Assembly: GCF_001870435.1 (NCBI RefSeq)
Contig: NZ_MDDR01000016.1
Location: 1 to 64,000, forward strand
Reading direction: 5' to 3'
Length of the DNA stretch: 64,000 bases
From: Pseudomonas costantinii
Lineage (GTDB): Bacteria; Pseudomonadota; Gammaproteobacteria; Pseudomonadales; Pseudomonadaceae
The notes beneath the pieces are model-generated. The model did no database searches. It saw only the letters and a list, made by a program, of their open reading frames with translations, and had not been told where the DNA came from. Position 1 is the stretch's first letter, and the number at the start of each line of letters is the position of its first letter. The position numbers and the translations under genes were made by a program. Below, one piece after another: positions 36,834-46,748 of this stretch.

Positions 36834-37325
36834 ATGATCAGACACCTAATCAACATTATTCTATCGCTCCTCCCACCTTCTCGACTTTTTGCTGTCAGGG
36901 CGGCGCTTTTGCGATTTGCGGGAGTCGAGATACACCCGGATGTAAAGTTTTGTGGGCGCGGATGGATCTATGGTCGAGGCCGCCTAGTGATCGGCGAGGG
37001 AACCTGGCTTAGTCCAGGTAACATCTTTAACACTCATCAAGAAGCTGACATTCAAATCGGCTCCCGCTGCGATTTGGGGCCCGGCATAGAATTTATCGTC
37101 GGCAGTCACGAAATCGGTCCAGGCGAGCGGCGAGCAGGTAAAGGTACAGCGCGCCCCATCCGGATAGGTAATGGCTGCTGGATTGGTGCCAAAAGTGTGA
37201 TCCTAGGAGGAGTGACCATTGGTGATGGCGCCATAGTCGCCGCCGGTGCGGTGGTGACTCGCGACGTTCCGCCCCATACGCTGGTCGCAGGTGTCCCAGC
37301 CCTCGCAAAGAGACAACTACCATGA
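36834..37325 (+). CDS. Hexapeptide-repeat acyltransferase (WcaF/WbbJ type)
   Basis: A 163-residue protein with left-handed beta-helix repeats ([32 protein letters not shown]) and the C-terminal [19 protein letters not shown] plus [12 protein letters not shown] typical of maltose/galactoside O-acetyltransferase-like enzymes. It probably O-acetylates an O-antigen sugar in the cytoplasm. It begins a second plus-strand subcluster after a 124-base gap and overlaps the next gene by four bases. Confidence 0.85.
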   Translation: MIRHLINIILSLLPPSRLFAVRAALLRFAGVEIHPDVKFCGRGWIYGRGRLVIGEGTWLSPGNIFNTHQEADIQIGSRCDLGPGIEFIVGSHEIGPGERRAGKGTARPIRIGNGCWIGAKSVILGGVTIGDGAIVAAGAVVTRDVPPHTLVAGVPALAKRQLP

Positions 37326-38506
37326 GGCGGCCTTTAGTCCTGGTGGTCTGTAACGCACTGGATGACAAGACCCGACTTGAAAGGGGAATTGTCAGTGACA
37401 GCCCGGCGGCCTCTCGCAAGGTGCTCATGCTATGTCAGGCACTGCGCGAAGCGGGCGCACGCCCCTGCATCCTGAGTCTTGGGCGAGGGCGAGCTAACGG
37501 ATCCTTCACCTATTTCCCCCGCACTGTCAGGCGAGTGGCCGGAGTGCCGGTCGTGTATGCACCTTTTTCACATGTACGCTATTTTTCCCAGCTTCTCTCA
37601 TTGTTCTTTCTGGTCGGAACATTGCTTCGTCTATCGTCCAGTCAACAGAAGGCGGTTATTTTCTATAACCGCATGAGCGCTTATTTACCTTTGCTGTTGA
37701 CGGCGTCTATCACGGGGTACAAACGATTCCTTGACCTTGAGGATGGTGAAGTTGCAGACCGAAACAGCCGCTCGCTCAAGGCTCTGCTCGGCCGTTCGAT
37801 TACCTGGCTGTATGACCGCCTGTGCCCGGATGGGGCTTTGTTGGCGTGCAGCGCGTTGGCGAACATGACAGCCATACGCCCTGTGCATTGTTACTACGGC
37901 TCAACCTCTGGAAAGACATTCGAGGTGAAGTCGCACACCAATCCCCGGTCAATTCTGATGGCAGGAACACTCAATGCCGACACGGGGGCTGACCTGCTGA
38001 TTGAAACGGTACGCCTGCTCCGCCAAGAGAGCGGTGATTGGGCGCGAAACCTGCAATTCGAAGTGACCGGTAAAGGCGAGGCACTCGAAGCGCTCCAGGT
38101 ACTGGCAAATGAAGCCGGAGCGCCAAAAATAACGGTACATGGGCGCACCACTGATGCCCAGTACGCAGAAGTGCTCAGTCGGTGTAGCGTTGGACTGGCA
38201 CTGAAGCCGGTGGGTGGACCTCTGGCTGACACGACCTTTCCCTCTAAGGTCATCGAGTTTAGCGAAGCTGGCCTGTTGGTCATCAGCACGGATATCAGCG
38301 ATGTACGAGCAGTATTGGGTTCAGGTGCCATGTACCTGACGAGCAATGATTCAAGAGAGCTCGCAGACCTGTTCCAGAAAATTGTCGAAGATCCTGAAGA
38401 AAGCTTGGCCTGCGCCAGACAAGGCCAACAATCCGTGGTTGCTCGATGCGCCCCACAGCTGGCTGGCCAGGCGGTGTTCGGCTTTATTAATGGTGAACAG
38501 CCATGA
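37322..38506 (+). CDS. Family 4-like glycosyltransferase
   Basis: A 394-residue GT-B-type protein. The C-terminal half holds [34 protein letters not shown] and the donor-site-like [19 protein letters not shown]. The usual EX7E is present only in a loose form (EFSEAG region), so it belongs to a divergent branch. It adds one O-unit residue. ATGA overlaps join it to the acetyltransferase before and the transferase after. Confidence 0.8.
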   Translation: MRRPLVLVVCNALDDKTRLERGIVSDSPAASRKVLMLCQALREAGARPCILSLGRGRANGSFTYFPRTVRRVAGVPVVYAPFSHVRYFSQLLSLFFLVGTLLRLSSSQQKAVIFYNRMSAYLPLLLTASITGYKRFLDLEDGEVADRNSRSLKALLGRSITWLYDRLCPDGALLACSALANMTAIRPVHCYYGSTSGKTFEVKSHTNPRSILMAGTLNADTGADLLIETVRLLRQESGDWARNLQFEVTGKGEALEALQVLANEAGAPKITVHGRTTDAQYAEVLSRCSVGLALKPVGGPLADTTFPSKVIEFSEAGLLVISTDISDVRAVLGSGAMYLTSNDSRELADLFQKIVEDPEESLACARQGQQSVVARCAPQLAGQAVFGFINGEQP

Positions 38507-39657
38507 CGGAGCCGTCATTGTTCATTACTTGGCAACCCGTACTGACAGATCATCAGGCGTTTACCTACGAAGCATTGTCTCAGCAGGCCAAAACTCCGGT
38601 CATGGCTTATGTTTTTGCGATGGAGGACACCACCCGTCGCGCCCAGGGATGGCAGGACACCCAAGTCAAGTCGATAGAACGCAAACTCATACCGGAGCGC
38701 GGTGGGTTTACGTATTGCTACAAAAAAATGCGCGAGCATCGCCATGAAGTGCATTTTTTCGGGAGCGCATTTCAGAACTTGAAAATGCTCTACTGCCTGT
38801 TATTAGCAATTATATTTCGTGTTGAGTTTTACATTATCTCCGAGCCATATTCGCCAATAGCCCAAGGTTACTTCGGCGATAACTCCTTAACGCTTGAAAG
38901 GCTAAAAGCAATGTTGCGACCTTGCCTTTACAAGATTTACATGACTCTACTCAAGCGGCAGATGGCGGGGGTGTTTTCAATTTCCTCGAAAGCTGTCATG
39001 CAGTACTCAGATTCGGGCGTCACAAAAAGTAAGCTATTCCCTTTCGGCTATTTTGTGCCCTCTATTGAAAGTAGCCTTTCAGGCTCACAAGAAAAAGATG
39101 AACACACCGACTCCTTGAGAATTATTTTTGTAGGGGCACTGATTGCGCGAAAAGGCCTCGACCTGCTGATAGAGGCTGTCACCCGCTCAACAGCGCCTGT
39201 AATCCTTGATGTCTATGGGCCAGGCGATCCATCCTCGTTCGGCTTTGATGATCACAAGATCCGTTATCGAGGAATCATCCCGTTCGGTAGTACGCAAAAA
39301 ATCGTCTCCACTTATGATCTTCTCGTCTTACCCAGTCGCTATGACGGTTGGGGGGTGGTGGTGAATGAAGCACTGTGCGCCGGTGTTCCGGTGATCTGCA
39401 GTAACCAAGTCGGCGCTCGAGTGCTGGTCGAGAAATTTGGCGCAGGAGCGGTCTTCGACTCCAATGATCCAGACGCGCTTGAACATATGATCAATACGTT
39501 GCACTTCTCACCCAAGCGCCTAGTTTCCATGCGCGCCGCCACGCCTCCTACCGCTGCTGCCATCCAGCCGGGTGTCGCAGCCGCTTACATGTTGGCGGTT
39601 CTACGCGCAAAACCTGAGGACAAGGCCGCCGTTATCTCTCCTTGGTACCAGGAATAA
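38503..39657 (+). CDS. Family 4 glycosyltransferase
   Basis: A 384-residue GT-B enzyme. Clear donor-domain motifs: LRIIFVGALIARKGLDLLIE, LPSRYDGWGVVVNEALCAGV with the EX7E-like DGWGVVVNEA, then GARVLVEKFGAGAVF. The N-terminal domain contains hydrophobic stretches around residues 90-110, common in transferases that sit at the membrane surface. Its start overlaps the previous stop by four bases. Confidence 0.88.
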   Translation: MTEPSLFITWQPVLTDHQAFTYEALSQQAKTPVMAYVFAMEDTTRRAQGWQDTQVKSIERKLIPERGGFTYCYKKMREHRHEVHFFGSAFQNLKMLYCLLLAIIFRVEFYIISEPYSPIAQGYFGDNSLTLERLKAMLRPCLYKIYMTLLKRQMAGVFSISSKAVMQYSDSGVTKSKLFPFGYFVPSIESSLSGSQEKDEHTDSLRIIFVGALIARKGLDLLIEAVTRSTAPVILDVYGPGDPSSFGFDDHKIRYRGIIPFGSTQKIVSTYDLLVLPSRYDGWGVVVNEALCAGVPVICSNQVGARVLVEKFGAGAVFDSNDPDALEHMINTLHFSPKRLVSMRAATPPTAAAIQPGVAAAYMLAVLRAKPEDKAAVISPWYQE

Positions 39658-39665
39658 TCATCACT

Positions 39666-40790
39666 ATGAGTCAAAACTCTGTCCGCCTGCACCTGACTAA
39701 CATTGCCGGAATGGGAGCGGTGCAGTTGCTCAAGTCATTGCTACCCGCACTGGAGCAGAGCAAGCGCGTGCGTATTGTCGAAGCCTATTTACCAGACAGC
39801 GGAGATTTGTCGACGTACCAGAGCGAAGACAAGTCGATAAAAATGTCTCGCTATCGACGCCACCTACCCAACGCCCTGTCACGCTTGGTGGAGTGTCTTT
39901 TTCTGGGAGGGCGCTTTAGCGGGGAGCTCCCGCTGCTAGTGATGGGGGACCTGCCTATTCGATGCAAGACCAGACAAACAGTTTTCGTCCAAACCCCCCA
40001 TCTTCTGCGTCCGGCAAGGTTCTCCTGGCGTATTGCAGGCCTGAAGTCGGCACTGCTCAGATGGGTGTTTCGCTCTAATATTCAATACGCACACGCGTTT
40101 ATCGTGCAAACGACATTAATGCGTGACGCCCTAATTGAGTCATACCCCTCATTGCAGTCGCGCGTGCATGTTGTGCCGCAACCCGTTCCCGCCTGGTTGC
40201 TAAACTCCGGACTTCAGCGTACGGCACGTGCCGAAACCGCGAGCGAGTTTTTGCATTTGATCTACCCTGCGGCCGGATACCCTCACAAGAATCACAAGTT
40301 GTTGGCCGCTATCGATGATGGCGATGTGACACAATGGCCCATTGCCAGCCTTGATATCACCCTAGACGAGAACAGCAATCCTGCCCCCGATATCCCATGG
40401 TTGCGTTGCCAGGGCGTCTTTTCCTCTCAACAAATGCTGGACGCCTACAATCGAGTGGATGCGCTGCTGTTCCTCTCGACACATGAAAGCTACGGATTTC
40501 CACTGGTGGAGGCGATGTTTACAGGCTTACCGATCATTTGCCCGGACCTACCTTATGCGCGAGTGCTGTGTGGCGAAGGGGCGATATACTTTCACGTAGA
40601 CAACGCCGACTCGCTGAAAAACGCCGTAAACGAACTGCACAGGAGACTCTCAGCCGGCTATTGGCCCGACTGGAGTGAACAGTTGAAAGCGATCCCCAGA
40701 GACTGGGAAACCGTCGCGACGAACATGCTGGACATCGCCGCTCAGCCAATCGCTGGCGCGACCAACAAATTGAATGCAAGGGAAGATTAA
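39666..40790 (+). CDS. Family 4-like glycosyltransferase
   Basis: A 374-residue GT-B-type protein with the donor motif LFLSTHESYGFPLVEAMFTG (HESYGFPLVEA) followed by PIICPDLPYARVLCGEGA. The N-terminal acceptor domain is less conserved. ATG 39666 has no overlap problem and follows the previous stop by eight bases; a longer in-frame start is unlikely. manC begins at the base right after its stop. Confidence 0.85.
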   Translation: MSQNSVRLHLTNIAGMGAVQLLKSLLPALEQSKRVRIVEAYLPDSGDLSTYQSEDKSIKMSRYRRHLPNALSRLVECLFLGGRFSGELPLLVMGDLPIRCKTRQTVFVQTPHLLRPARFSWRIAGLKSALLRWVFRSNIQYAHAFIVQTTLMRDALIESYPSLQSRVHVVPQPVPAWLLNSGLQRTARAETASEFLHLIYPAAGYPHKNHKLLAAIDDGDVTQWPIASLDITLDENSNPAPDIPWLRCQGVFSSQQMLDAYNRVDALLFLSTHESYGFPLVEAMFTGLPIICPDLPYARVLCGEGAIYFHVDNADSLKNAVNELHRRLSAGYWPDWSEQLKAIPRDWETVATNMLDIAAQPIAGATNKLNARED

Positions 40791-42200
40791 ATGTTGATTC
40801 CGGTAATTATGGCCGGCGGCTCCGGCTCTCGCCTTTGGCCGCTTTCGCGTCAGCTCAACCCCAAGCAGTTCCTCTGCCTGGCTGACAGCGATTTGTCCAT
40901 GTTGCAGGCTACGATCAAGCGTCTGGACGGTCTTGATATCGCCGTTCCGCGCTTGATCTGTAATGAAGAACATCGATTTCTGGCAGCCGAGCAACTTCGG
41001 CGCCTGGGACTGGAAACTGCCAATATCCTTCTGGAACCAGTAGGCCGTAATACCGCACCAGCTGTGGCGCTTGCAGCTTTACAGGCCTGCGCCGATGAGC
41101 AGGACCCATTGCTGCTGGTGTTGGCAGCGGATCACCTGATCCAGGACGCTACCGCATTCCAGGACTGCATTCGGCAAGCGTTACCCCTAGCCCTTGCCGG
41201 CAAGCTGGTCACCTTCGGCATTGTTGCGACTCAGCCAGAGACCGGTTATGGCTATATCGAAAAAGGTGAGAGTGTCGACGCCGGTGGCTTCCGGGTGGCT
41301 CGCTTTGTAGAGAAACCGAATGAAGAAACAGCTCGCACCTACCTCTCCAGCGGGAATTATCTTTGGAACAGCGGCATGTTCATGTTTCGCGCAAGCCGCT
41401 ACCTGGAAGAGTTGGAAAAGTTTCGCCCGGACATTCTCTCCGCTTGCCGCAGCGCCATCGCCGCTGGCACACAGGACATGCACTTTACCCGGGTTGGTAA
41501 AGAGGCTTTTGCAGACTGTCCGGCAGAGTCGATTGACTATGCCGTGATGGAGCAAACCGCCGATGCAGTGGTAGTACCGCTCGATGCAGGCTGGAGCGAT
41601 ATCGGTTCCTGGGCGGCACTGTGGGAAGTAGGTAGCAAGGATATGCACGGCAACGTGTGCCAGGGCGACGTATTGATCGAGCAGACAAACAATACCTTCG
41701 TACACTCTCACAGTCGCCTGGTCAGCACTGTAGGTGTTGACGACTTGGTAATCGTGGAAACCAAGGATGCGGTCTTGGTAGCCCATAAAAGCCAAGTGCA
41801 GAACGTGAAGAAAATCGTTGACCGGCTAAAGAGTGAAGGCCGCTGCGAGTCACTGGATCATCGCGAAGTCTACCGGCCTTGGGGCATGTATGACTCGATT
41901 GATAATGGCAGTCGCTACCAAGTGAAACGTATCAGCGTTAATCCTGGCGCAAGACTGTCATTGCAAATGCATCACCACCGAGCCGAACACTGGATCGTTG
42001 TGAGTGGGACTGCGAGAGTCACCAACGGTGAGAAAACTTACCTGGTCACTGAAAACCAATCCACGTATATCCCCATCGGCCAGGTCCACACTCTGGAGAA
42101 TCCCGGGGTTATTCCACTGGAACTGATTGAAGTGCAGTCCGGATCCTATCTGGGCGAAGACGATATCGTACGTTTTGAAGACCTGTACGGTCGTGCATAA
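40791..42200 (+). CDS. manC: Mannose-1-phosphate guanylyltransferase / mannose-6-phosphate isomerase
   Basis: A 469-residue bifunctional enzyme (AlgA/WbpW/ManC type). The N-terminal part has the pyrophosphorylase signature [20 protein letters not shown] and the [10 protein letters not shown] motif. The C-terminal ~110 residues are the cupin PMI domain ([30 protein letters not shown]). It supplies GDP-mannose from fructose-6-phosphate together with a phosphomannomutase encoded elsewhere, and so feeds gmd-fcl and any mannosyltransferases in the cluster. Confidence 0.95.
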   Translation: MLIPVIMAGGSGSRLWPLSRQLNPKQFLCLADSDLSMLQATIKRLDGLDIAVPRLICNEEHRFLAAEQLRRLGLETANILLEPVGRNTAPAVALAALQACADEQDPLLLVLAADHLIQDATAFQDCIRQALPLALAGKLVTFGIVATQPETGYGYIEKGESVDAGGFRVARFVEKPNEETARTYLSSGNYLWNSGMFMFRASRYLEELEKFRPDILSACRSAIAAGTQDMHFTRVGKEAFADCPAESIDYAVMEQTADAVVVPLDAGWSDIGSWAALWEVGSKDMHGNVCQGDVLIEQTNNTFVHSHSRLVSTVGVDDLVIVETKDAVLVAHKSQVQNVKKIVDRLKSEGRCESLDHREVYRPWGMYDSIDNGSRYQVKRISVNPGARLSLQMHHHRAEHWIVVSGTARVTNGEKTYLVTENQSTYIPIGQVHTLENPGVIPLELIEVQSGSYLGEDDIVRFEDLYGRA

Positions 42201-42209
42201 GAGGTTATC

Positions 42210-42968
42210 TTGAAGTTATCAATTATTACCGTCTGCTATAACAGCGCGAGCACGATTAGAGACACGATAGAGTCCGTTTTCTCACAAGACTACGGCGACA
42301 TAGAATACATTCTGGTGGATGGTGGGTCTAAAGACGGAACCCAGGAGATTATCAAATCTTATGGTGATCGCATCAGCCACTTTGTCAGCGAGCCGGACAA
42401 GGGAATCTATGACGCAATGAATAAAGGTGTAGCCCTGGCTACAGGTGATGTCATTGGTATTCTGAACTCCGACGACTTCTATGAAAGCTCCAACAGCATT
42501 TCTTCTGTGGTGAAAGCATTTGAACGCCGCCCGGAAAGTGATGCGATATTCGGTGACGTTGTTTTTGTCAACGCGCCTGACTTGCAAAAAGTGACACGCT
42601 TTTATCGAGGCAATCGGTTCATTCCGTGGAAATTGCGCTTTGGATGGATGCCACCTCACCCGGCAACATTCATTCGAAAATCGGCCTATCAAAAAGTTGG
42701 ATCGTACGCCCTGAAGTACAAAATTTCCGCTGATTACGAGTTTTTTATCAGGTTTTTTTTGGTTCATCGCCTCAAATACGCGTACATCAATAAGGTGCTG
42801 GTACGTATGCGATCAGGAGGCGCCAGCACGGCGGGACTAAAGAGTAGTCTGAAACTGAATCTGGAGATTGTGGACGCTTGCCGCACACATGGCATCTATA
42901 CCAACATCCCCATGCTCTTACTCAAATTTCCGTTCAAACTTTACGAGTTGCGCAAATACCCTAAATAA
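42210..42968 (+). CDS. Family 2 glycosyltransferase
   Basis: A 252-residue GT-A enzyme with SIITVCYNSASTIRDTIES, YILVDGGSKDGT, SEPDKGIYDAMNKG and the LNSDDFY metal site, like WcaA/WcaE-type transferases. The start is TTG with a GAGG-like site upstream; no closer ATG fits the conserved N-terminus. It is the last gene of the O-antigen block before the conserved LapA-ihfB flank. Confidence 0.88.
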   Translation: MKLSIITVCYNSASTIRDTIESVFSQDYGDIEYILVDGGSKDGTQEIIKSYGDRISHFVSEPDKGIYDAMNKGVALATGDVIGILNSDDFYESSNSISSVVKAFERRPESDAIFGDVVFVNAPDLQKVTRFYRGNRFIPWKLRFGWMPPHPATFIRKSAYQKVGSYALKYKISADYEFFIRFFLVHRLKYAYINKVLVRMRSGGASTAGLKSSLKLNLEIVDACRTHGIYTNIPMLLLKFPFKLYELRKYPK

Positions 42969-43115
42969 AGCCAAGTGAACTGATTTTGTCAGCAGCGCTT
43001 AGCTTAAATAGCTCAACTCGCCCGAGCCCAAACGGGCTTGATCTGGGATGCGACTGCTGACGAGTCGAGGGCAGCAACCCGCCACGATAACTACCAAAGG
43101 CAAGCGCTCAAACGG

Positions 43116-43349
43116 TCATGTAGCTTGCTTACGACGCACCTTGCGCTTGACCAGCACCCCAAGAAGGGGACCTATCAGCATCCCAGCAATCAATGCCAAT
43201 GTAACAAACACCGCTACCGGCAATTGCACGGTACTCCACCCCAGGAACGACAACGCAACTCCCTGCTGATTCTCCAACACAAACGCCAACACTGCCAAGA
43301 CAGTAAGGAGAACGGCCAACACCAACAAAACGCGCTTAATACCACGCAT
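43116..43349 (-). CDS. LapA-domain (DUF1049) inner-membrane protein
   Basis: A 77-residue protein with two membrane helices (VLLVLAVLLTVLAVLAFVL and VFVTLALIAGMLIGPLLGVL) separated by ENQQGVALSFLGWS and ended by a basic tail. This is the lipopolysaccharide assembly protein A domain pattern. It sits just downstream of ihfB, its usual place in pseudomonads. The 147 bases between it and the last glycosyltransferase show a weak AGCCC/GGGCT hairpin and nothing else. Confidence 0.85.
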   Translation of the reverse strand: MRGIKRVLLVLAVLLTVLAVLAFVLENQQGVALSFLGWSTVQLPVAVFVTLALIAGMLIGPLLGVLVKRKVRRKQAT

Positions 43350-43373
43350 AACTTACCCCCACCCCAAAACCAC

Positions 43374-43670
43374 TCAGACGCCTTCTTCCTCGTCTTCGTT
43401 CACTCGATCGCGCAACTCCTTGCCTGGCTTAAAGTGCGGCACGAATTTGCCATCAAGGCTGACAGACTGCCCGGTTTTCGGGTTACGACCTACACGCGGC
43501 GCACGGTAGTGCAAGGAAAAGCTACCAAACCCTCGAATTTCAATCCGATCCCCGGTAGCCAGACACTGGGACATTTGCTCAAGCATGGTCTTGATAGCCA
43601 ACTCGACATCCTTCGATGAGAGCAGCCCTTGATGGGTGACAATTCGTTCGATCAACTCCGACTTCGTCAT
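43374..43670 (-). CDS. ihfB: Integration host factor beta subunit
   Basis: A 98-residue HU/IHF-family DNA-bending protein with the beta-arm motif [10 protein letters not shown], whose Pro intercalates into DNA, and [15 protein letters not shown] before it. The start [10 protein letters not shown] is typical of IHF-beta. It pairs with IHF-alpha for site-specific DNA bending in replication, recombination and transcription. Together with rpsA it marks the conserved border of the O-antigen locus. Confidence 0.96.
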   Translation of the reverse strand: MTKSELIERIVTHQGLLSSKDVELAIKTMLEQMSQCLATGDRIEIRGFGSFSLHYRAPRVGRNPKTGQSVSLDGKFVPHFKPGKELRDRVNEDEEEGV

Positions 43671-43802
43671 ATTTTTCCCTTCTTTTTCAAGCAGCTAGGA
43701 AAAGCGCTTCGAAGGTTTTAGCATGACTTGATGAATTTGAACAGCCCACTCGACAACTTATCTACAGGATAGATAGGGTCCCGCAACAGGCGTCCTGAAG
43801 CC

Positions 43803-44087
43803 TCAATTGCAGATCACCAACATGGTGCGGGTTACAGCGCCGGCGGGGTTCCAGCCAAACAGGTAGCCATCCTCTTCGTCCTTGGCGTCGCTGGATCGGG
43901 TGATAACCTTATAGCCCTGCACCTTGCACTCTCGGGCAGCCCGCCCCTCACACTTGTCCCAACTGGAGCCGAGCCCCGAGCAATCAATCTCGATGCCGCT
44001 GACACCACGCTTGGCATGGGTCTTGGCACTGGTGGCAGTGCACCCGACAAGCATCACTGCTGCGAACACTACGATAAGCTTGTTCAT
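43803..44087 (-). CDS. Small lipoprotein of unknown function
   Basis: A 94-residue protein with the signal peptide MNKLIVVFAAVMLVGCTATS; the lipobox is LVGC, so the mature protein is lipid-anchored. The mature part has four more Cys (DCSG, DKCEG, RECKV and a final ICN) which could form two disulfides. It lies between rpsA and ihfB. I do not recognise a family. Confidence 0.75.
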   Translation of the reverse strand: MNKLIVVFAAVMLVGCTATSAKTHAKRGVSGIEIDCSGLGSSWDKCEGRAARECKVQGYKVITRSSDAKDEEDGYLFGWNPAGAVTRTMLVICN

Positions 44088-44199
44088 TTAAATCCTTATT
44101 GAAGCAACAACAGAATCGCCGTTCTTAAGACTATAGCCAGTTCTAACACTGAGCTATAGACCCAGCGTCCCGCCTGTTGATTCAACAAATTCCAGGCAC

Positions 44200-44229
44200 A
44201 AAAAAGGGCGACCGAAGTCGCCCTTTTTT
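44200..44229 (-). terminator. rpsA intrinsic terminator
   Basis: A 7-bp GC stem (GGGCGAC/GTCGCCC) with a CGAA loop is flanked by six A and six T, the classic rho-independent pattern in either direction. It begins 16 bases after the rpsA stop. Confidence 0.92.
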
Positions 44230-44244
44230 ATGGTCTGACAGAAC

Positions 44245-45939
44245 TTAGTTCTGTTTTTCCATTTGTGCACGCAGCAGGTCGCCCAGAGTGGTCGGACCAG
44301 CAGCAATTTCAGAGGTAGCTGGCTTATCGCGCAGGCTCTGGATTGCTTCTTTCTCTTCAGCATCGTCTTTCGACTTGATGGAGAGCTGGATTACGCGGCT
44401 CTTGCGGTCAACGCTGATGATCTTGGCTTCTACTTCCTGGCCTTCTTTCAGAACGTTACGTGCGTCTTCAACGCGGTCACGGCTGATTTCGGAGGCTTTC
44501 AGAGTCGCTTCGATATCGTCGGCCAAAGTGATGATGGCGCCTTTAGCGTCAACTTCTTTCACGATGCCTTTAACGATTGCGCCTTTATCGTTGTCCTGAA
44601 CGTATTCGGAGAACGGATCGCTTTCCAGTTGCTTGATACCCAGGGAGATACGCTCGCGCTCTGGGTCAACCGACAGGATAACGGTGTCCAGCTCGTCGCC
44701 CTTCTTGAAACGACGAACAGCTTCTTCGCCAACTTCGTTCCAGGAGATGTCGGACAGGTGAACCAGACCGTCGATGCCGCCATCCAGACCAATGAAGATA
44801 CCGAAATCGGTGATCGACTTGATGGTGCCGGAGATTTTATCGCCCTTGTTGAACTGGCCAGAGAAATCTTCCCATGGGTTAGATTTGCACTGCTTGATGC
44901 CGAGGGAGATACGACGACGCTCTTCGTCGATGTCCAGAACCATAACTTCCACTTCGTCGCCGACTTGTACGACTTTCGAAGGGTGGATGTTTTTGTTGGT
45001 CCAGTCCATTTCGGAAACGTGTACCAGGCCTTCCACGCCTTCTTCCAGCTCAGCGAAGCAGCCGTAGTCGGTCAGGTTGGTAACACGCGCGGTTACGCGA
45101 GTGCTTTCTGGGTAACGAGCCTTGATAGCAACCCATGGATCTTCACCCAGTTGCTTCAGGCCCAGGGAAACACGGTTGCGCTCGCGATCGTATTTCAGAA
45201 CCTTGACATCGATCTCGTCGCCAACGTTGACGATTTCGGAAGGATGCTTGATACGCTTCCAAGCCATGTCGGTAATGTGCAGCAGGCCATCGACGCCACC
45301 CAGATCGACGAATGCGCCGTAATCGGTGAGGTTTTTGACGATACCTTTGACTTGTTGGCCTTCCTGCAGGGATTCCAGCAGAGCTTCACGCTCGGCGGAG
45401 TTCTCTGCTTCCAGGACGCTGCGACGGGAAACGACAACGTTGTTGCGCTTCTGGTCGAGCTTGATGACCTTGAATTCGAGTTCTTTGCCTTCCAGGTGCG
45501 TGGTGTCGCGCACTGGACGAACGTCGACCAAAGAACCTGGCAGGAACGCACGGATGCCGTTAACGTCGACAGTGAAGCCGCCTTTAACCTTACCGTTGAT
45601 AACGCCCTTAACCACTTCTTCAGCTGCGAAGGCTGCTTCGAGAACAATCCAGCATTCAGCGCGCTTGGCTTTTTCACGGGACAGCTTGGTTTCACCGAAA
45701 CCGTCTTCAACCGAGTCCAGAGCAACGTGAACTTCGTCACCGACATTGATAGTCAGGTCGCCAGCATCGTTGTAGAACTGTTCCAGCGGGATCAGAGCTT
45801 CAGACTTCAGACCAGCGTGAACGGTTACCCAGCGAGCTTGGTAATCGATATCAACGATAACACCGGTGATGATGGAGCCAGCCTGAAGGTTCAGGGTTTT
45901 TAGGCTTTCTTCAAAGAGTTCCGCAAAGCTTTCGCTCAT
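44245..45939 (-). CDS. rpsA: 30S ribosomal protein S1
   Basis: A 564-residue protein with six S1 RNA-binding repeats, recognisable from recurring GxVxxxxDYGxFV-type motifs ([60 protein letters not shown]). It brings mRNAs to the 30S subunit. ATG 45939 ([13 protein letters not shown]) matches the family and has AGGA six bases upstream; an extension to 45984 is rejected. The leader can form two hairpins, fitting the known self-control of S1 synthesis in enterics. Confidence 0.97.
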   Translation of the reverse strand: MSESFAELFEESLKTLNLQAGSIITGVIVDIDYQARWVTVHAGLKSEALIPLEQFYNDAGDLTINVGDEVHVALDSVEDGFGETKLSREKAKRAECWIVLEAAFAAEEVVKGVINGKVKGGFTVDVNGIRAFLPGSLVDVRPVRDTTHLEGKELEFKVIKLDQKRNNVVVSRRSVLEAENSAEREALLESLQEGQQVKGIVKNLTDYGAFVDLGGVDGLLHITDMAWKRIKHPSEIVNVGDEIDVKVLKYDRERNRVSLGLKQLGEDPWVAIKARYPESTRVTARVTNLTDYGCFAELEEGVEGLVHVSEMDWTNKNIHPSKVVQVGDEVEVMVLDIDEERRRISLGIKQCKSNPWEDFSGQFNKGDKISGTIKSITDFGIFIGLDGGIDGLVHLSDISWNEVGEEAVRRFKKGDELDTVILSVDPERERISLGIKQLESDPFSEYVQDNDKGAIVKGIVKEVDAKGAIITLADDIEATLKASEISRDRVEDARNVLKEGQEVEAKIISVDRKSRVIQLSIKSKDDAEEKEAIQSLRDKPATSEIAAGPTTLGDLLRAQMEKQN

Positions 45940-45957
45940 TTTAATTCCTGTTGATGA

Positions 45958-45998
45958 GGGCGAAGAATACGCCCATCTCCACACCCCAGACGGTGTGG
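45958..45998 (-). promoter_or_regulatory. Hairpins in the rpsA leader, possible S1 autoregulatory site
   Basis: On the mRNA strand, CCACACC/GGTGTGG (45979-45998) forms a 7-bp stem with a six-base loop. GGGCG/CGCCC (45958-45974) forms a shorter stem just before the ribosome site. In E. coli, leader hairpins of rpsA are bound by S1 for feedback control; whether these do the same is inference. Confidence 0.4.
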
Positions 45999-46058
45999 GT
46001 TAGTTTCAATTAAAAGAAGCACCACAGGACTATGACTGGTCCCCTGCAGCCTTCTTGG

Positions 46059-46748
46059 TCACCCGGCGATATCGCGAATGGCGATCTCGCTCATGATGCG
46101 TTCCAGCACCTGCTCGATGGACAACTCCGTGGAATCCAGTTGTATGGCATCAGCCGCCGGCTTGAGCGGGGCTACTGCGCGCTGGGTATCACGCTCATCG
46201 CGTGCACGGATCTCATCTAGCAGACTCGACAGACTAACACCATCGACTTTTCCCTTCAACTGCAAGTAGCGACGGCGAGCCCGCTCCTCGGCGCTGGCGG
46301 TCAGGAAAATCTTCAACGGCGCTTCGGGAAACACGACGGTTCCCATGTCACGGCCATCGGCCACCAGGCCCGGCGGCTCCTGAAAAGCCCGCTGACGCTG
46401 CAACAGCGCGTCACGCACGGCCGGCAGCGCGGCAACCTGGGAAGCCCAGGAACCGACTTGCTCATTACGCAAATCATCAGTCACATCATCCCCTTCCAGG
46501 ATGATGCGCTGGGGATGACCTTCCGTCGCCCCGACGAACTGCACATCAAGGTGCGCCGCCAGCAGCTTCAGGGACTCTTCATTGGTCAGGTCGACGCCAT
46601 GGTTGCGTGCGGCAAATGCCAGCAGACGGTACAGCGCGCCGGAATCCAGCAGGCACCAACCCAAGCGCTTGGCCAGGATGCCGGCGATTGTGCCTTTGCC
46701 CGAGCCACTTGGCCCGTCGATGGTAATCACCGGTGCTTTGATATTCAC
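46059..46748 (-). CDS. cmk: Cytidylate kinase
   Basis: A 229-residue P-loop kinase ([13 protein letters not shown] at the N-terminus; [14 protein letters not shown] in the middle; [10 protein letters not shown] lid region). It phosphorylates CMP and dCMP. The start is GTG, overlapping the TGA of the tyrA-aroA gene (GTGA), so translation is coupled. It lies between aroA and rpsA, as in many gammaproteobacteria. Confidence 0.95.
   Translation of the reverse strand: MNIKAPVITIDGPSGSGKGTIAGILAKRLGWCLLDSGALYRLLAFAARNHGVDLTNEESLKLLAAHLDVQFVGATEGHPQRIILEGDDVTDDLRNEQVGSWASQVAALPAVRDALLQRQRAFQEPPGLVADGRDMGTVVFPEAPLKIFLTASAEERARRRYLQLKGKVDGVSLSSLLDEIRARDERDTQRAVAPLKPAADAIQLDSTELSIEQVLERIMSEIAIRDIAG

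Noticed and set aside
44263..45903. A 546-codon open frame opposite rpsA
   Set aside because: Antisense of a highly biased ribosomal gene; composition (Phe/Asp/Val-rich) follows from reversed rpsA codons.
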